From NCBI RefSeq assembly GCF_012396485.1, contig NZ_JAAXPO010000004.1, positions 62,001 through 126,000 on the forward strand: a stretch of 64,000 nt of DNA, written 5' to 3'. Source of the DNA: Leuconostoc holzapfelii. GTDB lineage: Bacteria; Bacillota; Bacilli; Lactobacillales; Lactobacillaceae. Each line of letters begins with the position of its first letter. Within the stretch, counting starts at the first letter, position 1. Of this stretch, positions 45,114 through 54,385 are shown piece by piece. The notes below the pieces were generated by a model. The model had not been told where the DNA came from, did no database searches, and saw only the letters and a program-made list of their open reading frames with translations. A program made the position numbers and the translations under genes.

Positions 45114-45473
45114 TTATTTCATAAACAATGCCAACAAAGCAATCGCTGCTGGCAAACCTTGTACCAAAATAATCTTGCGTGCCGCCGTCAAACTACCATA
45201 AATGGCGGCAATCAGGATGAAGCCCATCTCTAAGGCCAACATCACGACTTGTGCATGGCCTGACAATAAGAACATCGTGGCAAAAATCAACACACCGAGC
45301 AACCCATTATAAACCCCTTGGTTACCAAGCAACGTTTTGACTTCGGGAATATCGACGATTTCTGGTTCTAATTCAAACGCCTTCACTTGTTGTGGCGTTG
45401 AGCCAAAAACTTCGACAAACATAATCCCAATCGCTTCAATCGCGACCAATGCTGTTATCACTAAAGCTATCAT
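45114..45473 (-). CDS. DUF1304 membrane protein
   Basis: 119 residues with four hydrophobic segments; the GNQGVYNGLLG motif near residue 50 is typical of DUF1304. Function unknown. It starts immediately at the stop of the quinone oxidoreductase gene and is last in the marR operon. Confidence 0.85.
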   Translation of the reverse strand: MIALVITALVAIEAIGIMFVEVFGSTPQQVKAFELEPEIVDIPEVKTLLGNQGVYNGLLGVLIFATMFLLSGHAQVVMLALEMGFILIAAIYGSLTAARKIILVQGLPAAIALLALFMK

Positions 45474-46430
45474 TTATTCTCCCTCATTTTCTTCTGGTTT
45501 AATTTGTACCACAATTTTACCACGCGCATGGTGCGTTTCGCTTCGTTCATGCGCTGCTTGAATACCTGCAGTCGTCAATGGATACACAGAATCCACGACA
45601 ATTTTTAAGTCACCTGATGCAATATCGGCCCCTAACACAGCCAAATCTTGGCCATTTGGTTGCAGCCAACCTTCACGCACCGTTTTGTCCGGGGTGGCCT
45701 TTTGTTCCGGGGTCAATGTGGCTGAAATCGTCACAAAATGGCCCCCTGGCTTCAAAATCGCTAACCCATTATCGACATCCCCGACCATGTCAAACACCGC
45801 ATCATAATCGGCTAACACGTCTTGAATGTTGGTCGTGTGGTAATCAATCACTTCATCAGCACCAAGACCCACCACAAAGTCATGGTTGGCTTGACTCGCC
45901 GTTGTTGCAACATAAGCCCCCATCTTTTTTGCCAGTTGGATGGCGTAAATGCCAACGCCACCGGCACCGGCTTGAATGAGCACTTTTTTCCCAGCACTGA
46001 CTTGCAATTGTTGTAACATTTGCAGCGCGGTGAGGCCTGCCAAAGGCACTGCCGCCGCTTCAGCAAAGCTCACATTTTTTGGCTTTAAGGCCAACTTATC
46101 CGCTTTCACTGCGGTATATTCGGCGTATGACCCATTACGACCAATTGGATCAATGTCTGGTCGGGCAAAAACCGCATCCCCGACTTTAAAGCCTGTCACC
46201 GCATCGCCTACGGCAACAATTTTCCCAGCGACATCCCAACCGAGTACCACGGGAAATTCCCATTGGAACATGCGCTGCAAGAGCCCTTCGCGAGCCTTAT
46301 AGTCAATCGGATTAATGCTGGTGGCGATATTTTCGACCAAGACTTCATCTGCTTGAATGGCAGGAACTGCGGTGTCAACTACCGTTAAGTTCTCTCGGTC
46401 ACCATATTGGTTAATTACTGCTGCTTTCAT
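45474..46430 (-). CDS. NADP-dependent quinone oxidoreductase family protein
   Basis: 318-residue zinc-free medium-chain reductase. The Rossmann motif is QAGAGGVGIYAIQLAK near residue 152, and the N-terminus MKAAVINQYGD fits the family. AGGAG lies upstream of the start. Its place in an OhrR-type operon suggests detoxifying electrophiles or quinones. Confidence 0.85.
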   Translation of the reverse strand: MKAAVINQYGDRENLTVVDTAVPAIQADEVLVENIATSINPIDYKAREGLLQRMFQWEFPVVLGWDVAGKIVAVGDAVTGFKVGDAVFARPDIDPIGRNGSYAEYTAVKADKLALKPKNVSFAEAAAVPLAGLTALQMLQQLQVSAGKKVLIQAGAGGVGIYAIQLAKKMGAYVATTASQANHDFVVGLGADEVIDYHTTNIQDVLADYDAVFDMVGDVDNGLAILKPGGHFVTISATLTPEQKATPDKTVREGWLQPNGQDLAVLGADIASGDLKIVVDSVYPLTTAGIQAAHERSETHHARGKIVVQIKPEENEGE

Positions 46431-46443
46431 CGCTAATCTCCTG

Positions 46444-47781
46444 TTAGGCTAAATAGTTGGCAATCATTGGCAAAACAACCCCAGTATGTGTTGGGAAAGC
46501 AAAAATTTGGTCTTTAATATCGGCACTCGTGTAGTGTTTGTTAATCACTGGCACCAAAGCGTTCACCACTTCGGGGGCAAAGTCACCAATTAAGGCCGCT
46601 CCGACCAATTGCTTTTCTTGATTCAACACAATTTTAATGGCGGCGTGGACATCGTTTAACGTCTGGAAACGCATCACTTGCCCATAAGGTATCTCGATGA
46701 CCTGCAAGTCGTCGCGTTGCGCTGCTGCCTCAGTCGTCACGCCGACTTGCGCGACACGGGGCAACGTAAAGGCCACGGTTGGCACAACAGGATAGGCAAT
46801 CGGCGCCGAATCACCCAAGAGCACGCGGGCGATGTAATGCGATTCAAACGTTGCGGTTGGCGTCAAACGTGCGATTGGCTTTGAAATCACATCTCCACTA
46901 GCATAAATGTTTGGCACGTTCGTTTGCAAGTGATCGTTGACCAAGACCCCTTGGCGGTCATAGGCCACCCCAATCGTATCTAAGCCGAGGCCATCAATAT
47001 TGGCCACGCGCCCCGTAGTGTCCATCACATAATCGGCTTCAATACGTTGCCCTTGCGCTGTTTCAACGGCGTACTGGCCGTTATCTAATGCCGTGACACG
47101 CGTCACCGCTTGGCCAAACGCAAACGCAATGCCCTTAGCGGACATATCGGCGACAACTTGTTGGGCATAGTCAGCGTCAAAGCCATTTAACGCCCGGTCA
47201 CCATATTCAATCAACGTCACTTGACTACCCGCTGCATGAGCAATTGACGCAAATTCCATCGCAATGTAACCTGCACCAATAAAGACCATTGACTTTGGCA
47301 TTTCTGGCAAATCTAAGAAATCCGTACTGTCGTGCGTGAGTTCAGCGCCTGTAATTGGTAGCTTAGCTGGGCGTTGCCCAGTGGCGATGACAAATTGGTC
47401 GGCCGTGTAGTGGACATCCCCAACCGTAATCGTTTGCGCATTGATGAATTGTGCATGCCCAGCAATAATATCAATCCCATCAACCGACAACATCTTGGCC
47501 AAGCCATCAGATAATGGATCAATCACTTGATGCTTGTAAGCCATCAATTCTGGCCAAATAATATCAGGCGTATCGTTAATGCCAATCCCGTGATAGTGGT
47601 GTAAATGGTGCATCATTTCTGCAGGCCCATCTAACAAGATTTTGGCATTGCAGCCAAAGTTCGTGCAAGTCCCAGCCACTTTATTGGCTTCGACCAAGGC
47701 CACTTTCTTACCAGCGCGCGCCAATGTTTGCGCACCGTGCCAGGCCGCATGGCCACTACCAATGAAAATAATATCGTACAT
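46444..47781 (-). CDS. FAD-dependent pyridine nucleotide-disulfide oxidoreductase
   Basis: 445 residues. FAD motif IGSGHAAW at 7-14, redox-active pair Cys39-x4-Cys44 (CTNFGC) and NAD(P) motif GAGYIAMEFA near 176 are visible. The C-terminal HPTxxE of dihydrolipoamide and glutathione reductases is replaced by FPTHTG, so the disulfide substrate is uncertain. It follows the marR gene by 2 bases. Confidence 0.85.
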   Translation of the reverse strand: MYDIIFIGSGHAAWHGAQTLARAGKKVALVEANKVAGTCTNFGCNAKILLDGPAEMMHHLHHYHGIGINDTPDIIWPELMAYKHQVIDPLSDGLAKMLSVDGIDIIAGHAQFINAQTITVGDVHYTADQFVIATGQRPAKLPITGAELTHDSTDFLDLPEMPKSMVFIGAGYIAMEFASIAHAAGSQVTLIEYGDRALNGFDADYAQQVVADMSAKGIAFAFGQAVTRVTALDNGQYAVETAQGQRIEADYVMDTTGRVANIDGLGLDTIGVAYDRQGVLVNDHLQTNVPNIYASGDVISKPIARLTPTATFESHYIARVLLGDSAPIAYPVVPTVAFTLPRVAQVGVTTEAAAQRDDLQVIEIPYGQVMRFQTLNDVHAAIKIVLNQEKQLVGAALIGDFAPEVVNALVPVINKHYTSADIKDQIFAFPTHTGVVLPMIANYLA

Positions 47782-47783
47782 GA

Positions 47784-48239
47784 TTATCCTTCTTTCTCTT
47801 CTGTTAACATCGTTTGTAAAATGTCATTCAACGCTTGATTCTCACGGAGGACGTCTTCCAGTGGGCGACCACTACGCGCGAGCAAATTATCGCGGATGGC
47901 ATCAACTTCAGTCAGTATTTGTGCAAATAAAGGTTGTTTGTCAGCTGGCATCGTCAAAACTTTGGCCCGTTTATCAGTTGGGCTAGGCGTTTTTTGCAAC
48001 CATGACTTCTTGACCAACTTATCAATCACCGGTGTGAGTGTATTACTCGATAAATCCAATGCAGCGCCAATCGCCATTAATTTCAATGGCCCTTGTTGAT
48101 GAATAATCAAGAGGCTCATATATTGTAAATATGACAAATCGTAAGGGTCTAAGACGCGACTGTATAGTCGGTGAAAATATCGGTTCGTGTTATACACCGA
48201 TAAACAAAGTTCATCATAAAGATGGTCCGCTGGGGTCAT
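47784..48239 (-). CDS. MarR-family regulator, OhrR-like
   Basis: 151 residues with a winged-helix domain: the recognition region is LDLSSNTLTPVIDKL and the wing SPTDKRAKVL. The N-terminal ELCLSVYNTNR places a Cys at about residue 12, as in the peroxide-sensing OhrR group, suggesting redox control. The ATG at 48239 is preferred, though TTG codons upstream are possible. It heads an operon with two oxidoreductases and DUF1304. The operator at 48271-48288 is probably its own binding site. Confidence 0.85.
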   Translation of the reverse strand: MTPADHLYDELCLSVYNTNRYFHRLYSRVLDPYDLSYLQYMSLLIIHQQGPLKLMAIGAALDLSSNTLTPVIDKLVKKSWLQKTPSPTDKRAKVLTMPADKQPLFAQILTEVDAIRDNLLARSGRPLEDVLRENQALNDILQTMLTEEKEG

Positions 48240-48268
48240 ATCTGCTACCAATCCTTTCCTCAACCATA

Positions 48269-48296
48269 ATTATATCGCACACGATATAAATTGCAA
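48269..48296 (-). promoter_or_regulatory. Promoter and operator of the marR redox operon
   Basis: TTGCAA (48291-48296) and TATAAT (48269-48274) on minus with a 16-base spacer. A palindrome TATATCG-CACA-CGATATA (48271-48288, 7-bp perfect arms) lies between and over the -10, the expected place for autorepression by the MarR protein. Confidence 0.78.
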
Positions 48297-48348
48297 GTCA
48301 CACGTTATAAAATGTGCGTTTCAATCAAGATAATTCGCCATTTTACAA

Positions 48349-48376
48349 CAAAAAAATAACGACTTTCGTCGTTATT
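48349..48376 (-). terminator. Terminator after the Rrf2 gene
   Basis: AAAATAACGAC, loop GAAA, GTCGTTATTTTTTT on the minus strand. Confidence 0.9.
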
Positions 48377-48379
48377 TTC

Positions 48380-48874
48380 TCAGTTGACTTGACGCCAATC
48401 AATTTTTTCAAAATCTGCGGCACTGACGTGACGCAATAATTTAGCAATCGTGTAGCGCTGTAATCGCTGCTTAAAATCTTGTTCAGCATCGTTAAACACG
48501 CTTAAGACGTCATCCACTGCTACATCCAATGCTTCTTGGACATCTTCCACTGGCTTGTTGGATTCTTGATTTAAGAAAATACGATCAGCCAATTGTGTGG
48601 CATGGATGAAACTACCATCCCCTTCAATGGCTTCGTAAACATCGAGCAGCGTAATATCAGCAATTGATCGGGCTAGTTTAAAGCCCCCTTCTTTACTGGC
48701 AATTGCTTCAACAATCCCAGCAACAACCAACTTACGCATCGTTTTCTTCAAATAAGACTCTGACACCTCCAAGCGGTCACTTAATAAGTAACTTTTCACC
48801 GGTAAGTCGTCCTTTTGCAAAGCTAGCATGACCAATACGACTAGACTTTGCTCAACAGCTTGTGACATTTTCAT
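48380..48874 (-). CDS. Rrf2-family transcriptional regulator
   Basis: 164 residues with an Rrf2 winged helix (SYLLSDRLEVSESYLKK, then IVEAIASKEGGFKLAR). The family's three-cysteine iron-sulfur cluster is absent, so sensing is by another means. The ATG at 48874 has GGAG 6 bases upstream; the frame is open to 48898. It follows the YhgE gene by 47 bases and may control that operon. Confidence 0.85.
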   Translation of the reverse strand: MKMSQAVEQSLVVLVMLALQKDDLPVKSYLLSDRLEVSESYLKKTMRKLVVAGIVEAIASKEGGFKLARSIADITLLDVYEAIEGDGSFIHATQLADRIFLNQESNKPVEDVQEALDVAVDDVLSVFNDAEQDFKQRLQRYTIAKLLRHVSAADFEKIDWRQVN

Positions 48875-48921
48875 CGTTTTCTCCATCTCCCCAAGCATTG
48901 ATCGCGAAGACGTTACCAGCG

Positions 48922-51291
48922 TTAGCTGGCAGTTTCTGCCTTACCTGACCAAACGAGGTCATTATGTTGTAATTTCCAATGATAGACGCCCCAAGTAAGT
49001 ACCATTGAGACGATACCAATTGCTAATAAGACGGCCAAATCACCAACCACACTGCCACCAATCGAAATCACTTCGCGGAAGGCGTGCACCGAATACGTCA
49101 TAGGTACCCAAGGATGAATTGCTTGGAAGAAGCCATTGGACAATTCAATTGGATATGAACCCGCACTGGCACTGAGTTGCAAGACCAAGGCAATAATCAT
49201 CAGTCCAGAACCTAATTTACCAAACATAATGCTAAAGAGCAAGACAAGTTGGTTGAAGGCAAAGGCGACAACTAACGCCACAATGTATAATAAGAACACA
49301 TTTTTTGGATGTAGTCCGTCGACCAATAACAATAAGCTGGTAATGATAATCCCTTGGGCAATCCAAACTGGCATATTAACCGTTTGTTTGTCCGCCCACC
49401 AAGCAAAGCCACTACGTGGTTTCTTGGCAACTGTCACAAAGTCATAAATTGCACTTAAAGTAATCATGCCGACAAAGAGACCCACCGACATCATATATGG
49501 CGTCATCCCTGTACCGTTATTTTCCACTTCAGACAAGTTCTTTTGCGTCTGTTTCACCGGTTGTGTTAACGCCTTAACATTGGCTGGCTTGCCATGAATT
49601 TGCTCCAAAGCAATGGCACCATCTGCCAATTTTGCCGCTAACGTATTCGAACCATCTTGGGCTTGCCCTAAAGCTGAAACAGCTTGTTGGGTGCCCGTCG
49701 TTAACTGCTGCGCACCTTGATTCAATTGGCTTGCCCCGCTAGTTAATGGGCTATTTTGAGCAGTCAATTGTCCCAAACCACCAGTCAATTGTGTTGCGCC
49801 CATGGCTAGTTGCCCGTTCCCTTGTGCCAGTTGACCGGCACCTGCTTGCAATTGCGAAGCAGCCGTCGTGACTTGCTGTTGACCGGCATTGACTTGGCCA
49901 GCACCAGCCGCTAATTGTTGCGCTGCTGGGACAACTTGTTGAGATAATAATTGGCTGAGCTGCGTTAAACTACCATTTAAGCCATCAATGGCAGTTTTAT
50001 TGCCTGATTGCGCCTGCGCTACCCCTGCTTGTAACTTTGGCAATTCAGTTTTAAAGGCTTCAAGCTGTGGCAGCAACGCCTGGAGTTGTGTGAAGCTCCT
50101 GCCTATATTTGTTGCAGCTTGACCACTCTGTGCTAAATGGCCTTTCAGGCTATTGGTCGTTGCGCCAAATTGTTGCGCAATATCAGGATTGGCTGCTAGA
50201 AATGCCTCAAACTTGGGATCGCTTGCTATTTTGCCTAACTGTTGCGTATCTTGACCCGCACCCGTTAAGCCAGTTTTCAAGTCTTGACCGGCTTGTGCCA
50301 TCGCTTGAGTATCAGGCGTTTCCGGTAATGTGATCGCATTGACGGAATTAGTCAAATCATCCAAACCTTTTTCTAATTCAGCTAACTTAGGCGCACTCGC
50401 AGTTTGCCCTTGGACAATCCCATCACTCAATTCTTGCAACTTAGTGGCTAACTGTTGCGCACCCACAGCAACTTGTTGGCTCCCGGCTGATAACTGGGGG
50501 GCATTTTGTGCTAACTGTGACGTCCCAGCCGCCAATTGATTGGCGCCGTTGGCAGCGACTGACGCGCCACTCGCCAATTGCCCAGCACCACCATGAGCTT
50601 GCGCCACCCCTTGCGTGTATTGTGACAAGCCACTCGCCAAAGTTGAGGTTCCTTGTGATAGGGCTTGAGCACCTGTATTCAATTGACGGCTACCATCAGC
50701 TAACTGTCCTAGCCCATTGTTAAGCCGGCGGGCACCATCAGAACCTGCTAAGAAACCTTTTTGAGACGCCGAGGCTGCCGAAAGAATAGCACTGTTGTAG
50801 ACGCTTTGCAATGAACGGTTTACGCTATCTTGAATTTTGACTGCTGCTGAACTCGTCATTTTTTCAGCAATAAAACTTTGCCCAGCATTTTGTGCAATCG
50901 CAATCTTGGCGTATTTTGGTTGTGCTGTCAATAACGTCCCGGCATTATGCGTAAAATCTTTTGGAATCGTGATTGTCATATAATAATGTCCAGCTTTCAG
51001 CCCATCGTGGGCTTGCTTGGACGACACTGCCGTCATTTTTAACGGTTTTTGCCGGAGTAGCTTATCCGTCAAGTCCTGCCCTAAATGTTGGGTTTTGCCA
51101 TTAATGGTGTCGGGTTGATCATTGTTGACAATCGCGACCGGCAATTGATCTAATTTGCCATAGGTATCCCATAAGGATGATAAGAAAATCACCGCATAAA
51201 TACTAGGAATGACCGCAATACCTACGAGTAATAGTTTTAATCCGCGTAAGTGGCTGATTCGCTGCCATTCCGCACTTTGCCAAAATTTCAT
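48922..51291 (-). CDS. YhgE/Pip-family membrane protein
   Basis: 789 residues. One N-terminal helix is followed by a long extracellular region and a C-terminal block of five to six helices, as in YhgE/phage-infection proteins and ABC-2-type permeases. From about residue 185 to 570 the outer region has many repeats of the form LAxGAxQLxxG, predicted to form long coiled-coil helices. The family includes phage receptors and secretion-associated proteins. It is cotranscribed with the Rrf2 gene. Confidence 0.85.
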   Translation of the reverse strand: MKFWQSAEWQRISHLRGLKLLLVGIAVIPSIYAVIFLSSLWDTYGKLDQLPVAIVNNDQPDTINGKTQHLGQDLTDKLLRQKPLKMTAVSSKQAHDGLKAGHYYMTITIPKDFTHNAGTLLTAQPKYAKIAIAQNAGQSFIAEKMTSSAAVKIQDSVNRSLQSVYNSAILSAASASQKGFLAGSDGARRLNNGLGQLADGSRQLNTGAQALSQGTSTLASGLSQYTQGVAQAHGGAGQLASGASVAANGANQLAAGTSQLAQNAPQLSAGSQQVAVGAQQLATKLQELSDGIVQGQTASAPKLAELEKGLDDLTNSVNAITLPETPDTQAMAQAGQDLKTGLTGAGQDTQQLGKIASDPKFEAFLAANPDIAQQFGATTNSLKGHLAQSGQAATNIGRSFTQLQALLPQLEAFKTELPKLQAGVAQAQSGNKTAIDGLNGSLTQLSQLLSQQVVPAAQQLAAGAGQVNAGQQQVTTAASQLQAGAGQLAQGNGQLAMGATQLTGGLGQLTAQNSPLTSGASQLNQGAQQLTTGTQQAVSALGQAQDGSNTLAAKLADGAIALEQIHGKPANVKALTQPVKQTQKNLSEVENNGTGMTPYMMSVGLFVGMITLSAIYDFVTVAKKPRSGFAWWADKQTVNMPVWIAQGIIITSLLLLVDGLHPKNVFLLYIVALVVAFAFNQLVLLFSIMFGKLGSGLMIIALVLQLSASAGSYPIELSNGFFQAIHPWVPMTYSVHAFREVISIGGSVVGDLAVLLAIGIVSMVLTWGVYHWKLQHNDLVWSGKAETAS

Positions 51292-51332
51292 ACGTTGCCT
51301 CTTTTTCGTGTACTCTTTTTATCTATGGATAT

Positions 51333-51361
51333 ATTATATACACGGATAGTAAAAATTGCAA
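51333..51361 (-). promoter_or_regulatory. Promoter of the yhgE-rrf2 operon
   Basis: TTGCAA (51356-51361) and TATAAT (51333-51338) on minus with 17-base spacing. Confidence 0.72.
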
Positions 51362-51390
51362 ACAAAAAAAGCAAAATTTCTTTTGCTTTT
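51362..51390 (-). terminator. adhE terminator
   Basis: AAGCAAAA, loop GAAA, TTTTGCTT followed by six T on the minus strand. Confidence 0.78.
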
Positions 51391-51417
51391 TGTGCAATAC
51401 TTGCACCGATTGTACTT

Positions 51418-54120
51418 TTAAAGTTGTGCCATCAAAAGGTCTTTAATTTCTGCCAAACTTGGTTGGCGTGGGTTACCAGGTGTGCACTGGTCGTTGTAGA
51501 CAAGGTCTGTCAATTCATCAATGCTCTTCACCAAGGCAGCCTTGGTCACGCCGTTTCCTGAAAGGGTTTGATCCACTTCAACGGACTGTGCCAAATCCTT
51601 AATGGCAGCAATCAAAGCATCCACCAATTCAACATCGGTATTTCCCTTCAACCCAAGGTAGCGCGCGATATCGGCATAATCTTTTTGGGCTGTATAAGTT
51701 TCGTAGCGTGGGTATGGTGTCCGCTTAACGTTACCAGTCACGGCGTTAAACTTAATCACATGTGGCATAGCGATCGCAATGGCCAAGCCGTGTGGCAAAC
51801 CAAATTCACCACCAGTCTTGTGGGCAAGTGAATGATTAATGCCTAGGAAGGCGTTGGCAAATGACATCCCAGCCAACGTTGAAGCATAATGCATCTTGGT
51901 CCGCGCATTTTGACCTTCCTTGGTTGGGTGCTTTGGATCGTAGTTGTATGATGTGGCCAAGTTTTCAAAAATCAACTTGATGGCTTGCAAAGCCCATGGT
52001 CGCGTAAATTCTGAAGCCATCACTGATACATAAGATTCAAAGGCATGAGACAAAGCATCCAAACCAGAGAAGGCAACCGTCCGCTTTGGCACAGTCATCA
52101 CGAATTCTGGGTCGACAATAGCAACTTCAGGTGTCAATTCGTAATCGGCCAATGGGTACTTCACGTGGGTCTGGTCATCGGTAATAACGGCAAATGGTGT
52201 GACTTCTGAACCTGTACCTGATGTTGTTGGAATCGCCACCATTTGGGTCAAACGCGCATGATAGAACTTCACGATACGCTTACGAATATCCATGAACTTT
52301 TGTTGCAATTCCATGAATAGTTCCTTAATACCCTCTTCGTCTGACAAAATACCTTCATGACGTGTTGAGTATTCGTACAAGAAGCGACCAATCTTACCAG
52401 CATCGAGCGCGGAACCACCACCAAGTAAGATCACTGTATCAGGCTTAAAGTCGGCCATTTGGCGTGCAATATCAACGGCTTGTGACAACGTTGGATCTGG
52501 CTTAACTGAACCATAAATGGTTGTTTCGACTTGCTCTTGGCGCAATTCTAATTGGCTCAAGACCTTGCCAACAAAGCCGAATTGCACCATGCCAGGGTCA
52601 GCCACGATAAAGGCGCGCTTGACTGATGGCAAATCTTGCAAGTAAGTGATTGCGTTAGCTTCGTAGTAAACTTCCTTTGGCAAACGAATCCATTGTGGGC
52701 GGTTACGACGACGCGCAACAGTCTTAATGTTAAGCAAATCGTATGTTGACAAGTTGTGAGACAATGAATTCTTCCCCCATGATCCGGTACCAAGCGTCAA
52801 TGATGGGCGCATAGCATCTGTATAGATATCGCCAACCCCACCGATTGAGTCTGGTTGGTTAACCAAGATACGTGATGCCCCGATGGCATCTGCGTAGTCT
52901 TTAATAAATGGGTCATCTTGGGCCCCAATTTGAATTGCTGCGTTGTGGCCAGCCCCTTGATAGTTCAACAAAGCTTGCACTGTTTCAATGGCTTCTTCGC
53001 GCTTTTCTACCTTATAAATAGACAACAATGGTGACAACTTTTCTGATGACAAGGCTTCACCAATGTTCTTTTGGTCAAGTTCAAACAACAAGACATCCTT
53101 GCCTTCGGGTACTTTCACACCAGCCTGTTCCGCAATCCAGCGGCCTGACATACCGGCAACTGGACCAGCTACACCGAACCCTTCTGCATTTGGCTTGAAG
53201 ACATAGTCCGCAATCTTCTTGTAGTCTTTTTTAGGCACCAAGTAAGCCCCTTGATCTTGCAACTTTTGCAAGACTTCATCATAAATTGGTGCTTGGATGA
53301 CAGCTGAGTTTTCAGTGGCACAAATCATACCGTTATCAAAACGCTTTGACAACAACAGATCTGATACGGCACGATCCGTGTCAACGGTGGCATCAATATA
53401 GACTGCCCCGTTACCTGCACCAACACCCATTGAAGGGTTCCCTGACTTCAACGCTGCGTTAACCATTGATGGGCCACCTGTTGCCAAAATTGAGGCGATG
53501 CCTGGGTTTTGAATCAAGGCCGTTGTGCCATAAATTGATGGCTTGTCAATCCATTGAATAAAGTTTTCAGGGGCGCCTGCCTTCAAAGCGGCTTCGTAAA
53601 CGATTTGTGCCGCATGAGCTGAGGCCTTTTGCGCTTGTGGGTGGAAAGCAAAGATAATCGTATTACGTGTCTTTGCAGTCAACATTGACTTAAAGATCGT
53701 TGTTGATGTTGGATTTGTCGTTGGGACAATACCGGCTAACACACCAAGTGGGGCCGCCAATTCAACCTTTCCTTGGATTTTATCTTCACTAATCACACCA
53801 ACTGTCTTATCAAACTTGATGGCGTTATAAACTGATTCCGAGGCAAAACGATTCTTCGTGTCTTTATCTTCCACAACGCCACGACCCGTCTCGTCATGCG
53901 CTTCGTGGGCCAATAACAATGAATTTTCTGACCCAGCCAAAGCCATGGCTGCGACAATCTTATCTACTTGTTCTTGTGTAAATGTTGAGAATTCAGCCAA
54001 GGCCTTTTGTGACTTTTCAACTAATGCTGCGGTCATTTTTTCAGCTTGTGCTTGCAATTCTGCTTTTTCTTCCGGTGTCAAAACCTTTTTTACGGGCTTC
54101 TTTTCAGTTGCTTCTACCAT
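51418..54120 (-). CDS. adhE: Bifunctional acetaldehyde-CoA/alcohol dehydrogenase
   Basis: 900 residues, the normal AdhE fusion. The N-terminal half is the CoA-acylating aldehyde dehydrogenase with catalytic Cys in NGMICATENS near residue 268. The C-terminal half is the iron alcohol dehydrogenase with GGGSALD near residue 562 and the metal-binding His residues in NHSLAHKTGGEFGLPHG. It reduces acetyl-CoA to ethanol, regenerating NAD in heterofermentation. AAAGGAG precedes the start. A cre box and a Rex-like site lie upstream. Confidence 0.96.
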   Translation of the reverse strand: MVEATEKKPVKKVLTPEEKAELQAQAEKMTAALVEKSQKALAEFSTFTQEQVDKIVAAMALAGSENSLLLAHEAHDETGRGVVEDKDTKNRFASESVYNAIKFDKTVGVISEDKIQGKVELAAPLGVLAGIVPTTNPTSTTIFKSMLTAKTRNTIIFAFHPQAQKASAHAAQIVYEAALKAGAPENFIQWIDKPSIYGTTALIQNPGIASILATGGPSMVNAALKSGNPSMGVGAGNGAVYIDATVDTDRAVSDLLLSKRFDNGMICATENSAVIQAPIYDEVLQKLQDQGAYLVPKKDYKKIADYVFKPNAEGFGVAGPVAGMSGRWIAEQAGVKVPEGKDVLLFELDQKNIGEALSSEKLSPLLSIYKVEKREEAIETVQALLNYQGAGHNAAIQIGAQDDPFIKDYADAIGASRILVNQPDSIGGVGDIYTDAMRPSLTLGTGSWGKNSLSHNLSTYDLLNIKTVARRRNRPQWIRLPKEVYYEANAITYLQDLPSVKRAFIVADPGMVQFGFVGKVLSQLELRQEQVETTIYGSVKPDPTLSQAVDIARQMADFKPDTVILLGGGSALDAGKIGRFLYEYSTRHEGILSDEEGIKELFMELQQKFMDIRKRIVKFYHARLTQMVAIPTTSGTGSEVTPFAVITDDQTHVKYPLADYELTPEVAIVDPEFVMTVPKRTVAFSGLDALSHAFESYVSVMASEFTRPWALQAIKLIFENLATSYNYDPKHPTKEGQNARTKMHYASTLAGMSFANAFLGINHSLAHKTGGEFGLPHGLAIAIAMPHVIKFNAVTGNVKRTPYPRYETYTAQKDYADIARYLGLKGNTDVELVDALIAAIKDLAQSVEVDQTLSGNGVTKAALVKSIDELTDLVYNDQCTPGNPRQPSLAEIKDLLMAQL

Positions 54121-54165
54121 AATGACTGTGCTCCTTTTATCGTTTGCTCATTTCTTAACAATCTA

Positions 54166-54194
54166 AGTATATAACAGGTGTTTTTAAAATGCAA
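54166..54194 (-). promoter_or_regulatory. adhE promoter
   Basis: TTGCAT (54189-54194) and TATACT (54166-54171) on minus with 17-base spacing. Confidence 0.7.
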
Positions 54195-54236
54195 GCTTTT
54201 TAAAATTATTTTTAAAACAGTTGATATAATCACATT

Positions 54237-54250
54237 TGTAAGCGCTTTCT
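54237..54250. promoter_or_regulatory. cre site upstream of adhE
   Basis: TGTAAGCGCTTTCT matches the CcpA consensus TGWAARCGYTWNCW at all positions. It lies about 43 bases upstream of the -35 box of the adhE promoter, a place that allows activation or control of a more distal promoter. Confidence 0.75.
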
Positions 54251-54264
54251 TTATATTTAGTTTA

Positions 54265-54282
54265 TTGTGTAATTGTTTACAA
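54265..54282. promoter_or_regulatory. Rex-like site upstream of adhE
   Basis: TTGTGTAATTGTTTACAA resembles the NADH-sensing Rex operator (TTGTG...CACAA form), but only the outer bases are symmetric. Placement before adhE fits known Rex targets. Confidence 0.4.
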
Positions 54283-54320
54283 TGTAACGAATTTTAATGG
54301 ATTTAACGGTATTTTCAACG

Positions 54321-54362
54321 AAAAAAAGAAGATAACACGGTGATTATCGTGCAATCTTCTTA
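54321..54362 (-). terminator. Terminator of the citrate operon
   Basis: AAGAAGAT stem with inner CACG/CGTG, followed by a T-run on minus, 24 bases beyond the citP stop. Confidence 0.85.
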
Positions 54363-54385
54363 ATAAATGTTGTCTAACGTTTGGC

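Noticed and set aside
49600-50750. Tandem DNA repeats or CRISPR-like array in the YhgE gene
   Set aside because: The regularity is at protein level (LAxGAxQLxxG) with degenerate DNA units and no constant spacers.
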